Below, piece by piece: positions 12,691 to 25,790 of a stretch of 64,000 bases of DNA. The stretch is from Aplidium turbinatum (taxonomy: Eukaryota; Chordata; Ascidiacea; Aplousobranchia; Polyclinidae). Position 1 is the stretch's first letter. Each line of letters starts with the position of its first letter. A program made the translations under genes and the position numbers. The notes beneath the pieces were generated by a model. That model was not told the DNA's origin. It ran no database searches and saw only the letters and a program-made list of their open reading frames with translations. The DNA lies in contig OU964918.1 in NCBI GenBank assembly GCA_918807975.1, positions 23,916,477-23,980,476 of the forward strand, written 5' to 3'.

Positions 12691-15274
12691 TTTTGTTTGA
12701 AACTAACGTCATTAAAACTTGTCTAAGAAAGTTTTTTTACGTACTAAAAGTGAAAATTATTGAAAAAAAATTTTTCTAAGACATTTCATACAGTGAAAAA
12801 TAATTTTTTTTTGCGAAACTATCCAATTCCTTTTGTTTGAAACTAACGTCATTAAAAATTGTCTAAGAAAGTTTTTTTACGTACTAAAAGTGAAAATTAT
12901 TGAAAAAAAATTGTCTTTTCAAAAAAAATTTTTCTAAGACATTTCATACAGTGAAAAATAATTTTTTTTTGCGAAACTGTCTAATTCTTTTTGTTTGAAA
13001 CTAACGTCATTAAAAAGTGTCTAAGAAAGTTTTTTTACGTACTAAAAGTGAAAATTATTGAAAAAAAATTGTCTTTTCAAAAAAAATTCTCTAAGACTTT
13101 TCATACTGTAAAAAATAATTTTTTTTTGCGAAACTATCTAATTCTTTTTGTTTGAAACTAACGTCATTAAAAATTGTCTAAGAAAGTTTTTTTATGTACT
13201 AAAAGTGAAAATTATTGAAAAAAAATTGTCTTTTCAAAAAAAGTTTTTCTAAGACATTTCATACAGTGAAAAATAATTTTTTTTTGCGAAACTGTCTAAT
13301 TCTTTTTGTTTGAAACTAACGTCATTAAAAAGTGTCTAAGAAAGTTTTTTTACGTACTAAAAGTGAAAATTATTGAAAAAAAATTGTCTTTTCAAAAAAA
13401 ATTCTCTAAGACATTTCATACAGTAAAAAATAATTTTTTTTTGCGAAACTATCTAATTCTTTTTGTTTGAAACTAACGTCATTAAAAATTGTCTAAGAAA
13501 GTTTTTTTACGAACTAAAATTAAAAATTATTGAAAAAAAATTGTCTTTTCAAAAAATTTTTCTAAGACATTTCATACAGCGAAAAATAATTTTTTTTTGC
13601 AAAACTGTCTAATTCTTTTTGTTTGAAACTAACGTCATTGAAAATTGTCTAAGAAAGTTTTTTTACGTACTAAAAGTGAAAATTATTGAAAAAAAATTGT
13701 TTTTTCAAAAAAATTTTTCTAAGCAATTTCATACAGTGAAAAATAATTTTTTTTTGCGGAACTGTCTAATTCTTTTTGTTTGAAACTAACGTCAATAAAA
13801 CTTGTCTAAGAAAGTTTTTTTACGTACTAAAAGTGAAAATTATTAAAAAAAATTGTCTTTTCAAAAAAAATTTTCAAAAATTTTTCTAAGACATTTCATA
13901 CAGTGAAAAATAATTTTTTTTTCTCGAAACCATCCAATTCCTTTTCTTTAAAACTAACGTCATTAAAAATTGTCTAAGAAAGTTTTTTTACGAACTAAAA
14001 TTGAAAATAATTGAAAAAAAATTGTCTTATCAAAAAAAATTTTCTAAGACATTTCATACAGCGAAAAATAATTTTTTTTTGCAAAACTGTCTAATTCTTT
14101 TTGTTTGAAACTAACTTCATTAAAAATTGTCTAAGAAAGTTTTTTTACGTACTAAAAGTGAAAATTATTGAAAAAAATTGTCTTTTCAAAAAAAATTTTC
14201 AAAAATTTTTCTAAGACATTTCATACAGTGAAAAATAATTTTTTTTTGCGAAACTGTCTAATTCTTTTTGTTTGAAACTAACGTCATTAAAAATTGTCTA
14301 AGAAAGTTTTTTTACGTACTAAAAGTAAAAATTATTGAAAAAAAATTGTCTTTTCAAAAAAATTTTTCCAAGACATTTCATACAGTGAAAAATAATTTTT
14401 TTTTGCGAAACTGTCTAATTCTTTTTGTTTGAAACTAACGTCATTAAAAATTGTCTAAGAAAGTATTTTTACGTATTAAAAGTAAAAATTATTGAAAAAA
14501 AATTGTCTTTTCAAAAAAATTGTTCTAAGACATTTCATACAGTGAAAAATAATTTTTTTTTGCGAAACTATCCAATTCTTTTTGTTTGAAACTAACGTCA
14601 TTAAAAATTGTCTAAGAAAGTTTTTTTACGTACTAAAAGTGAAAATTATTGAAAAAAAATTGTCTTTTCAAAAAAATTTTTCTAAGACATTTCATACAGT
14701 GAAAAATAATTTTTTTTTGCGAAACTATCCAATTCCTTTTGTTTGAAACTAACGTCATTAAAAATTGTCTAAGAAAGTTTTTTTACGAACTGAAAGTGAA
14801 AATTATTGAAAAAAAATTGTCTTTTCAAAAAAATTTTTCTAAGACATTTCATACAGTGAAAAATAATTTTTTTTTGCGAAACTGTCTAATTCTTTTTGTT
14901 TGAAACTAACGTCATTAAAAATTGTCTAAGAAAGTTTTTTTACGTACTAAAAGTGAAAATTATTGAAAAAAAATTGTCTTTTCAAAAAATTTTTCTAAGA
15001 CATTTCATACAGTGAAAAATAATTTTTTTTTTGCAAAACTATCCAATTCTTTTTGTTTGAAACTTACGTCATTAAAAATTGTCTAAGAAAGTTTTTTTAC
15101 GTACTAAAAGTGAAAATTATTGAAAAAAATTTTCTTTTTAAAACAAATTTTCAAAATATTTTCTAAGACATTTCATACAGTGAAAAATATTTTTTTTTTG
15201 CGAAACTATCCAATTCTTTTGTTTGAAACTAACGTCATTAAAAATTGTCTAAGAAAGTTTTTTTACGTACTAAA

Positions 15275-16545
15275 AGTGAAAATTATTGAAAAAAAATTGT
15301 CTTTTCAAAAAAATTTTTCTAAGACATTTCATACAGTGAAAAATAATTTTTTTTTGCGAAACTATCCAATTCCTTTTGTTTGAAACTAACGTCATTAAAA
15401 ATTGTCTAAGAAAGTTTTTTTACGAACTGAAAGTGAAAATTATTGAAAAAAATTGTCTTTTCAAAAAAAATTTTCAAAAATTTTTCTAAGACATTTCATA
15501 CAGTGAAAAATAATTTTTTTTGCGAAACTGTCTAATTCTTTTTGTTTGAAACTAACGTCATTAAAAATTGTGTAAGAAAGTTTTTTTACGTACTAAAAGT
15601 AAAAATTATTGAAAAAAAATTGTCTTTTCAAAAAAATTTTTCCAAGACATTTCATACAGTGAAAAATAATTTTTTTTTTCGAAACTGTCTAATTCTTTTT
15701 GTTTGAAACTAACGTCATTAAAAATTGTCTAAGAAAGTTTTTTTACGTACTAAAAGTAAAAATTATTGAAAAAAAATTGTCTTTTCAAAAAAATTGTTCT
15801 AAGACATTTCATACAGTGAAAAATAATTTTTTTTTGCGAAACTGTCTAATTCTTTTTGTTTGAAACTAACGTCATTAAAAATTGTCTAAGAAAGTTTTTT
15901 TACGTACTAAAAGTGAAAATTATTGAAAAAAATTGTCTTTTCAAAAAAAATTTTCTAAGACATTTCATACAGTGAAAAATAATTTTTTTTTGCGAAACTA
16001 TCCAATTCCTTTTGTTTGAAACTAACGTCATTAAAAATTGTCTAAGAAAGTTTTTTTACGAACTGAAAGTGAAAATTATTGAAAAAAATTGTCTTTTCAA
16101 AAAAAATTTTCAAAAATTTTTCTAAGACATTTCATACAGTGAAAAATAATTTTTTTTGCGAAACTGTCTAATTCTTTTTGTTTGAAACTAACGTCATTAA
16201 AAATTGTGTAAGAAAGTTTTTTTACGTACTAAAAGTAAAAATTATTGAAAAAAAATTGTCTTTTCAAAAAAATTTTTCCAAGACATTTCATACAGTGAAA
16301 AATAATTTTTTTTTTCGAAACTGTCTAATTCTTTTTGTTTGAAACTAACGTCATTAAAAATTGTCTAAGAAAGTTTTTTTACGTACTAAAAGTAAAAATT
16401 ATTGAAAAAAAATTGTCTTTTCAAAAAAATTGTTCTAAGACATTTCATACAGTGAAAAATAATTTTTTTTTGCGAAACTGTCTAATTCTTTTTGTTTGAA
16501 ACTAACGTCATTAAAAATTGTCTAAGAAAGTTTTTTTACGTACTA
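15275..16545 (+). repeat. 636-bp four-monomer tandem duplication
   Basis: ACGAACTGAAAG at 15422 recurs at 16058, and the rare ATTGTGTAAG at 15571 recurs at 16206, an offset of 635-636 bp, or four monomers. The flanking monomers (TTTTTTTTTCGAAAC, then AATTGTTCTAAG) repeat in the same order. The next HOR copy has a single version (ATTGTGTAAG at 21277), so this is a local gain. The edges are known only to within one monomer. Confidence 0.85.
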
Positions 16546-16693
16546 AAAGTGAAAATTATTGAAAAAAAATTGTCTTTTCAAAAAATTTTTCTAAGACATT
16601 TCATACAGTGAAAAATAATTTTTTTTTTGCAAAACTATCCAATTCTTTTTGTTTGAAACTTACGTCATTAAAAATTGTCTAAGAAAGTTTTTT

Positions 16694-19600
16694 GACGTAC
16701 TAAAAGTGAAAATTATTGAAAAAAATTTTCTTTTTAAAACAAATTTTCAAAATATTTTCTAAGACATTTCATACAGTGAAAAATATTTTTTTTTTGCGAA
16801 ACTATCCAATTCTTTTTGTTTAAAACTAACGTCATTAAAAATTGTCTAAGAAAGTTTTTTTACGTACTAAAAGTGAAAATTATTGAAAAAAAATTGTCTT
16901 TTCAAAAAAATTTTTCTAAGACATTTCATACAGTGAAAAATAATTTTTTTTTGCGAAACTATCCAATTCCTTTTGTTTGAAACTAACGTCATTAAAAATT
17001 GTCTAGAAAAGTTTTTTTACGAACTGAAAGTGAAAATTATTGAAAAAAAATTGTCTTTTCAAAAAAATTTTTCTAAGACATTTCATACAGTGAAAAATAT
17101 TTTTTTTTTGCGAAACTGTCTAATTCTTTTTGTTTGAAACTAACGTCATTAAAAAGTGTCTAAGAAAGTTTTTTTACGTACTAAAAGTGAAAATTATTGA
17201 AAAAAAATTGTCTTTTCAAAAAAAACTTTCTAAGACATTTCATACAGTGAAAAATAATTTTTTTTTGCGAAACTGTCTAATTCTTTTTGTTTGAAACTAA
17301 CGTCATTAAAAATTGTCTAAGAAAGTTTTTTTACGTACTAAAAGTAAAAATTATTGAAAAAAAATTGTCTTTTCAAAAAAATTTTTCTAAGACATTTCAT
17401 ACAGTGAAAAATAATTTTTTTTTGCGAAACTGTCTAATTTTTTTTGTTTGAAACTAACGTCATTAAAACTTGTCTAAGAAAGTTTTTTTACGCACTAAAA
17501 GTGAAAATTATTGAAAAAAGATTTTTCTAAGACATTTCATACAGTGAAAAATAATTTTTTTTTGCGAAACTATCCAATTCCTTTTGTTTGAAACTAACGT
17601 CATTAAAACTTGTCTAAGAAAGTTTTTTTACGTACTAAAAGTGAAAATTATTGAAAAAAAATTGTCTTTTCAAAAAAAATTTTTCTAAGACATTTCATAC
17701 AGTGAAAAATAATTTTTTTTTGCGAAACTGCCTAATTCTTTTTGTTTGAAACTAAAGTCATTAAAGCTTGTCTAAGAAAGTTTTTTTACGTACTAAAAGT
17801 GAAAATTATTGAAAACAAATTGTCTTTTCAAAAAAATTTTTCTAAGACATTTCATACAGTGAAAAATAATTTTTTTTTGCGGATCTGTCTAATTCTTTTT
17901 GTTTGAAACTAACGTCATTAAAAAGTGTCTAAGAAAGTTTTTTTACGTACTAAAAGTGAAAATTATTGAAAAAAATTGTCTTTTCAAAAAAAACTTTCTA
18001 AAACATTCCATACAGTGAAAAATATTTTTTTTTTGCGAAACTATCCAATTCTTTTTGTTTGAAACTAAGGTCATTAAAAATTGTCTAAGAAAGTTTTTTT
18101 ACGTACTAAAAGTGAAAATTATTGAAAAAAAATTGTCTTTTCAAAAAAATTTTTCTAAGACATTTCATACAATAAAAAATAATTTTTTTTGCGAAACTGT
18201 CTAATTCTTTTTGTTTAAAACTAACGTCATTAAAAATTGTCTAAGAAAGTTTTTTTACGTACTAAAAGTGAAAATTATTGAAAAAAAATTGTTTTTTCAA
18301 AAAGAATTTTCAAAAACTTTTCTAAGGCATTTCATACAGTGAAAAATAATTTTTTTTGGCGAAAAATAATTTTTTTTTGCGAAACTGTCTAATTCTTTTT
18401 GTTTGAAACTAACGTCATTAAAACTTGTCTAAGAAAGTTTTTTTACGTACTAAAAGTGAAAATTATTGAAAAAAAATTTTTCTAAGACATTTCATACAGT
18501 GAAAAATAATTTTTTTTTGCGAAACTATCCAATTCCTTTTGTTTGAAACTAACGTCATTAAAAATTGTCTAAGAAAGTTTTTTTACGTACTAAAAGTGAA
18601 AATTATTGAAAAAAAATTGTCTTTTCAAAAAAAATTTTTCTAAGACATTTCATACAGTGAAAAATAATTTTTTTTTGCGAAACTGTCTAATTCTTTTTGT
18701 TTGAAACTAACGTCATTAAAAAGTGTCTAAGAAAGTTTTTTTACGTACTAAAAGTGAAAATTATTGAAAAAAAATTGTCTTTTCAAAAAAAATTCTCTAA
18801 GACTTTTCATACTGTAAAAAATAATTTTTTTTTGCGAAACTATCTAATTCTTTTTGTTTGAAACTAACGTCATTAAAAATTGTCTAAGAAAGTTTTTTTA
18901 TGTACTAAAAGTGAAAATTATTGAAAAAAAATTGTCTTTTCAAAAAAAGTTTTTCTAAGACATTTCATACAGTGAAAAATAATTTTTTTTTGCGAAACTG
19001 TCCAATTCCTTTTGTTTGAAACTAACGTCATTAAAAATTGTCTAAGAAAGTTTTTTTACGTACTAAAAGTGAAAATTATTGAAAAAAAATTGTCTTTTCA
19101 AAAAAAATTCTCTAAGACATTTCATACAGTAAAAAATAATTTTTTTTTGCGAAACTATCTAATTCTTTTTGTTTGAAACTAACGTCATTAAAAATTGTCT
19201 AAGAAAGTTTTTTTACGAACTAAAATTAAAAATTATTGAAAAAAAATTGTCTTTTCAAAAAATTTTTCTAAGACATTTCATACAGCGAAAAATAATTTTT
19301 TTTTGCAAAACTGTCTAATTCTTTTTGTTTGAAACTAACGTCATTGAAAATTGTCTAAGAAAGTTTTTTTACGTACTAAAAGTGAAAATTATTGAAAAAA
19401 AATTGTTTTTTCAAAAAAATTTTTCTAAGCAATTTCATACAGTGAAAAATAATTTTTTTTTGCGGAACTGTCTAATTCTTTTTGTTTGAAACTAACGTCA
19501 ATAAAAATTGTCTAAGAAAGTTTTTTTACGTACTAAAAGTGAAAATTATTAAAAAAAATTGTCTTTTCAAAAAAAATTTTCAAAAATTTTTCTAAGACAT

Positions 19601-21763
19601 TTCATACAGTGAAAAATAATTTTTTTTTCTCGAAACCATCCAATTCCTTTTCTTTAAAACTAACGTCATTAAAAATTGTCTAAGAAAGTTTTTTTACGAA
19701 CTAAAATTGAAAATTATTGAAAAAAAATTGTCTTATCAAAAAAAATTTTCTAAGACATTTCATACAGCGAAAAATAATTTTTTTTTGCAAAACTGTCTAA
19801 TTCTTTTTGTTTGAAACTAACTTCATTAAAAATTGTCTAAGAAAGTTTTTTTACGTACTAAAAGTGAAAATTATTGAAAAAAATTGTCTTTTCAAAAAAA
19901 ATTTTCAAAAATTTTTCTAAGACATTTCATACAGTGAAAAATAATTTTTTTTTGCGAAACTGTCTAATTCTTTTTGTTTGAAACTAACGTCATTAAAAAT
20001 TGTCTAAGAAAGTTTTTTTACGTACTAAAAGTAAAAATTATTGAAAAAAAATTGTCTTTTCAAAAAAATTTTTCCAAGACATTTCATACAGTGAAAAATA
20101 ATTTTTTTTTGCGAAACTGTCTAATTCTTTTTGTTTGAAACTAACGTCATTAAAAATTGTCTAAGAAAGTATTTTTACGTATTAAAAGTAAAAATTATTG
20201 AAAAAAAATTGTCTTTTCAAAAAAATTGTTCTAAGACATTTCATACAGTGAAAAATAATTTTTTTTTGCGAAACTATCCAATTCTTTTTGTTTGAAACTA
20301 ACGTCATTAAAAATTGTCTAAGAAAGTTTTTTTACGTACTAAAAGTGAAAATTATTGAAAAAAAATTGTCTTTTCAAAAAAATTTTTCTAAGACATTTCA
20401 TACAGTGAAAAATAATTTTTTTTTGCGAAACTATCCAATTCCTTTTGTTTGAAACTAACGTCATTAAAAATTGTCTAAGAAAGTTTTTTTACGAACTGAA
20501 AGTGAAAATTATTGAAAAAAAATTGTCTTTTCAAAAAAATTTTTCTAAGACATTTCATACAGTGAAAAATAATTTTTTTTTGCGAAACTGTCTAATTCTT
20601 TTTGTTTGAAACTAACGTCATTAAAAATTGTCTAAGAAAGTTTTTTTACGTACTAAAAGTGAAAATTATTGAAAAAAAATTGTCTTTTCAAAAAATTTTT
20701 CTAAGACATTTCATACAGTGAAAAATAATTTTTTTTTTGCAAAACTATCCAATTCTTTTTGTTTGAAACTTACGTCATTAAAAATTGTCTAAGAAAGTTT
20801 TTTTACGTACTAAAAGTGAAAATTATTGAAAAAAATTTTCTTTTTAAAACAAATTTTCAAAATATTTTCTAAGACATTTCATACAGTGAAAAATATTTTT
20901 TTTTTGCGAAACTATCCAATTCTTTTGTTTGAAACTAACGTCATTAAAAATTGTCTAAGAAAGTTTTTTTACGTACTAAAAGTGAAAATTATTGAAAAAA
21001 AATTGTCTTTTCAAAAAAATTTTTCTAAGACATTTCATACAGTGAAAAATAATTTTTTTTTGCGAAACTATCCAATTCCTTTTGTTTGAAACTAACGTCA
21101 TTAAAAATTGTCTAAGAAAGTTTTTTTACGAACTGAAAGTGAAAATTATTGAAAAAAATTGTCTTTTCAAAAAAAATTTTCAAAAATTTTTCTAAGACAT
21201 TTCATACAGTGAAAAATAATTTTTTTTGCGAAACTGTCTAATTCTTTTTGTTTGAAACTAACGTCATTAAAAATTGTGTAAGAAAGTTTTTTTACGTACT
21301 AAAAGTAAAAATTATTGAAAAAAAATTGTCTTTTCAAAAAAATTTTTCCAAGACATTTCATACAGTGAAAAATAATTTTTTTTTTCGAAACTGTCTAATT
21401 CTTTTTGTTTGAAACTAACGTCATTAAAAATTGTCTAAGAAAGTTTTTTTACGTACTAAAAGTAAAAATTATTGAAAAAAAATTGTCTTTTCAAAAAAAT
21501 TGTTCTAAGACATTTCATACAGTGAAAAATAATTTTTTTTTGCGAAACTGTCTAATTCTTTTTGTTTGAAACTAACGTCATTAAAAATTGTCTAAGAAAG
21601 TTTTTTTACGTACTAAAAGTGAAAATTATTGAAAAAAAATTGTCTTTTCAAAAAATTTTTCTAAGACATTTCATACAGTGAAAAATAATTTTTTTTTTGC
21701 AAAACTATCCAATTCTTTTTGTTTGAAACTTACGTCATTAAAAATTGTCTAAGAAAGTTTTTT
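16694..21763 (+). repeat. 5.07-kb HOR, copy 2
   Basis: This is 5070 bp between GACGTACT variants, about 32 monomers. Markers: 140-bp monomer at 17520, TGGCGAAAAATAA at 18357, AAGTATTTTTACG at 20167, each 5070 bp before copy 3. It differs from copy 1 by scattered changes. Examples are CTGTCCAATTCC with ATTAAAAATTG near 19000 where copies 1 and 3 have CTGTCTAATTC with AAGTGTC, and ATAAAAATTG at 19500 where copy 1 has ATAAAACTTG. Confidence 0.88.
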
Positions 21764-24700
21764 GACGTACTAAAAGTGAAAATTATTGAAAAAAATTTTC
21801 TTTTTAAAACAAATTTTCAAAATATTTTCTAAGACATTTCATACAGTGAAAAATATTTTTTTTTTGCGAAACTATCCAATTCTTTTTGTTTAAAACTAAC
21901 GTCATTAAAAATTGTCTAAGAAAGTTTTTTTACGTACTAAAAGTGAAAATTATTGAAAAAAAATTGTCTTTTCAAAAAAATTTTTCTAAGACATTTCATA
22001 CAGTGAAAAATAATTTTTTTTTGCGAAACTATCCAATTCCTTTTGTTTGAAACTAACGTCATTAAAAATTGTCTAGAAAAGTTTTTTTACGAACTGAAAG
22101 TGAAAATTATTGAAAAAAAATTGTCTTTTCAAAAAAATTTTTCTAAGACATTTCATACAGTGAAAAATATTTTTTTTTTGCGAAACTGTCTAATTCTTTT
22201 TGTTTGAAACTAACGTCATTAAAAAGTGTCTAAGAAAGTTTTTTTACGTACTAAAAGTGAAAATTATTGAAAAAAAATTGTCTTTTCAAAAAAAACTTTC
22301 TAAGACATTTCATACAGTGAAAAATAATTTTTTTTTGCGAAACTGTCTAATTCTTTTTGTTTGAAACTAACGTCATTAAAAATTGTCTAAGAAAGTTTTT
22401 TTACGTACTAAAAGTAAAAATTATTGAAAAAAAATTGTCTTTTCAAAAAAATTTTTCTAAGACATTTCATACAGTGAAAAATAATTTTTTTTTGCGAAAC
22501 TGTCTAATTTTTTTTGTTTGAAACTAACGTCATTAAAACTTGTCTAAGAAAGTTTTTTTACGCACTAAAAGTGAAAATTATTGAAAAAAGATTTTTCTAA
22601 GACATTTCATACAGTGAAAAATAATTTTTTTTTGCGAAACTATCCAATTCCTTTTGTTTGAAACTAACGTCATTAAAACTTGTCTAAGAAAGTTTTTTTA
22701 CGTACTAAAAGTGAAAATTATTGAAAAAAAATTGTCTTTTCAAAAAAAATTTTTCTAAGACATTTCATACAGTGAAAAATAATTTTTTTTTGCGAAACTG
22801 CCTAATTCTTTTTGTTTGAAACTAAAGTCATTAAAGCTTGTCTAAGAAAGTTTTTTTACGTACTAAAAGTGAAAATTATTGAAAACAAATTGTCTTTTCA
22901 AAAAAATTTTTCTAAGACATTTCATACAGTGAAAAATAATTTTTTTTTGCGGATCTGTCTAATTCTTTTTGTTTGAAACTAACGTCATTAAAAAGTGTCT
23001 AAGAAAGTTTTTTTACGTACTAAAAGTGAAAATTATTGAAAAAAATTGTCTTTTCAAAAAAAACTTTCTAAAACATTCCATACAGTGAAAAATATTTTTT
23101 TTTTGCGAAACTATCCAATTCTTTTTGTTTGAAACTAAGGTCATTAAAAATTGTCTAAGAAAGTTTTTTTACGTACTAAAAGTGAAAATTATTGAAAAAA
23201 AATTGTCTTTTCAAAAAAATTTTTCTAAGACATTTCATACAATAAAAAATAATTTTTTTTGCGAAACTGTCTAATTCTTTTTGTTTAAAACTAACGTCAT
23301 TAAAAATTGTCTAAGAAAGTTTTTTTACGTACTAAAAGTGAAAATTATTGAAAAAAAATTGTTTTTTCAAAAAGAATTTTCAAAAACTTTTCTAAGGCAT
23401 TTCATACAGTGAAAAATAATTTTTTTTGGCGAAAAATAATTTTTTTTTGCGAAACTGTCTAATTCTTTTTGTTTGAAACTAACGTCATTAAAACTTGTCT
23501 AAGAAAGTTTTTTTACGTACTAAAAGTGAAAATTATTGAAAAAAAATTTTTCTAAGACATTTCATACAGTGAAAAATAATTTTTTTTTGCGAAACTATCC
23601 AATTCCTTTTGTTTGAAACTAACGTCATTAAAAATTGTCTAAGAAAGTTTTTTTACGTACTAAAAGTGAAAATTATTGAAAAAAAATTGTCTTTTCAAAA
23701 AAAATTTTTCTAAGACATTTCATACAGTGAAAAATAATTTTTTTTTGCGAAACTGTCTAATTCTTTTTGTTTGAAACTAACGTCATTAAAAAGTGTCTAA
23801 GAAAGTTTTTTTACGTACTAAAAGTGAAAATTATTGAAAAAAAATTGTCTTTTCAAAAAAAATTCTCTAAGACTTTTCATACTGTAAAAAATAATTTTTT
23901 TTTGCGAAACTATCTAATTCTTTTTGTTTGAAACTAACGTCATTAAAAATTGTCTAAGAAAGTTTTTTTATGTACTAAAAGTGAAAATTATTGAAAAAAA
24001 ATTGTCTTTTCAAAAAAAGTTTTTCTAAGACATTTCATACAGTGAAAAATAATTTTTTTTTGCGAAACTGTCTAATTCTTTTTGTTTGAAACTAACGTCA
24101 TTAAAAAGTGTCTAAGAAAGTTTTTTTACGTACTAAAAGTGAAAATTATTGAAAAAAAATTGTCTTTTCAAAAAAAATTCTCTAAGACATTTCATACAGT
24201 AAAAAATAATTTTTTTTTGCGAAACTATCTAATTCTTTTTGTTTGAAACTAACGTCATTAAAAATTGTCTAAGAAAGTTTTTTTACGAACTAAAATTAAA
24301 AATTATTGAAAAAAAATTGTCTTTTCAAAAAATTTTTCTAAGACATTTCATACAGCGAAAATGAATTTTTTTTTGCAAAACTGTCTAATTCTTTTTGTTT
24401 GAAACTAACGTCATTGAAAATTGTCTAAGAAAGTTTTTTTACGTACTAAAAGTGAAAATTATTGAAAAAAAATTGTTTTTTCAAAAAAATTTTTCTAAGC
24501 AATTTCATACAGTGAAAAATAATTTTTTTTTGCGGAACTGTCTAATTCTTTTTGTTTGAAACTAACGTCAATAAAAATTGTCTAAGAAAGTTTTTTTACG
24601 TACTAAAAGTGAAAATTATTAAAAAAAATTGTCTTTTCAAAAAAAATTTTCAAAAATTTTTCTAAGACATTTCATACAGTGAAAAATAATTTTTTTTTCT

Positions 24701-25720
24701 CGAAACCATCCAATTCCTTTTCTTTAAAACTAACGTCATTAAAAATTGTCTAAGAAAGTTTTTTTACGAACTAAAATTGAAAATTATTGAAAAAAAATTG
24801 TCTTATCAAAAAAAATTTTCTAAGACATTTCATACAGCGAAAAATAATTTTTTTTTGCAAAACTGTCTAATTCTTTTTGTTTGAAACTAACTTCATTAAA
24901 AATTGTCTAAGAAAGTTTTTTTACGTACTAAAAGTGAAAATTATTGAAAAAAATTGTCTTTTCAAAAAAAATTTTAAAAAATTTTTCTAAGAAATTTCAT
25001 ACAGTTAAAAATAATTTTTTTTTGCGAAACTGTCTAATTCTTTTTGTTTGAAACTAACGTCATTAAAAATTGTCTAAGAAAGTTTTTTTACGTACTAAAA
25101 GTAAAAATTATTGAAAAAAAATTGTCTTTTCAAAAAAATTTTTCCAAGACATTTCATACAGTGAAAAATAATTTTTTTTTGCGAAACTGTCTAATTCTTT
25201 TTGTTTGAAACTAACGTCATTAAAAATTGTCTAAGAAAGTATTTTTACGTATTAAAAGTAAAAATTATTGAAAAAAAATTGTCTTTTCAAAAAAATTGTT
25301 CTAAGACATTTCATACAGTGAAAAATAATTTTTTTTTGCGAAACTATCCAATTCTTTTTGTTTGAAACTAACGTCATTAAAAATTGTCTAAGAAAGTTTT
25401 TTTACGTACTAAAAGTGAAAATTATTGAAAAAAAATTGTCTTTTCAAAAAAATTTTTCTAAGACATTTCATACAGTGAAAAATAATTTTTTTTTGCGAAA
25501 CTATCCAATTCCTTTTGTTTGAAACTAACGTCATTAAAAATTGTCTAAGAAAGTTTTTTTACGAACTGAAAGTGAAAATTATTGAAAAAAAATTGTCTTT
25601 TCAAAAAAATTTTTCTAAGACATTTCATACAGTGAAAAATAATTTTTTTTTGCGAAACTGTCTAATTCTTTTTGTTTGAAACTAACGTCATTAAAAAGTG
25701 TCTAAGAAAGTTTTTTTACG
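21764..25720 (+). repeat. 5.07-kb HOR, copy 3 (cut short at the compound unit)
   Basis: The order matches copies 1 and 2: 140-bp monomer at 22590, TGGCGAAAAATAA at 23427, AAGTATTTTTACG at 25237. It stops about 3.96 kb in, where the array passes into satellite B. Private changes include AAAATGAATTTTTT at 24358 and a run of differences near 24970-25015 (TTTTAAAAAATTT, AAGAAATTTC, CAGTTAAAAA), which mark it as a separate copy and not an assembly echo. Confidence 0.86.
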
Positions 25721-25790
25721 TACTAAAAGTGAAAATTATTGAAAAAAAATTGTCTTTTCAAAAAAAAATTTCTAAGACATTTCATACAGT

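Larger units (their letters stand above)
10988..16693 (+). repeat. 5.07-kb HOR, copy 1 (enlarged to 5706 bp)
   Basis: The copy runs from the rare TTTTTTGACGTACT variant at 10988 to the same variant at 16694. Internal markers recur in copies 2 and 3: CGCACTAAAAG, the 140-bp monomer at 11814, GCGGATCTG near 12175, the TGGCGAAAAATAA monomer at 12651 and AAGTATTTTTACGTATT at 14461. All lie 5706 bp before their counterparts in copy 2. The extra 636 bp compared with copies 2 and 3 is an internal four-monomer duplication (15275-16545). Confidence 0.88.
1..25790 (+). repeat. Satellite A array, left block
   Basis: About 164 head-to-tail copies of an AT-rich monomer, normally 157 bp from one TACGTACT box to the next (for example starts at 153, 310, 467 and 624). 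Every copy reads in the same direction; I saw no inversion. Within a monomer the order is TACGTACT box, GAAAATTATTG, a long A run, GTCTTTTC, an A/T run, CTAAGACATTTCATACAGTG, a T run, GCGAAACT, CTAATTC, GTTTGAAACTAACGTCATT and GTCTAAGAAAG. Monomers differ by a few recurrent substitutions and by small length changes, and these variants recur in a fixed order, which defines the higher-order repeats listed separately. No gene, promoter or unrelated sequence interrupts this block. A centromeric or heterochromatic role is inference from the architecture. Confidence 0.97.
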
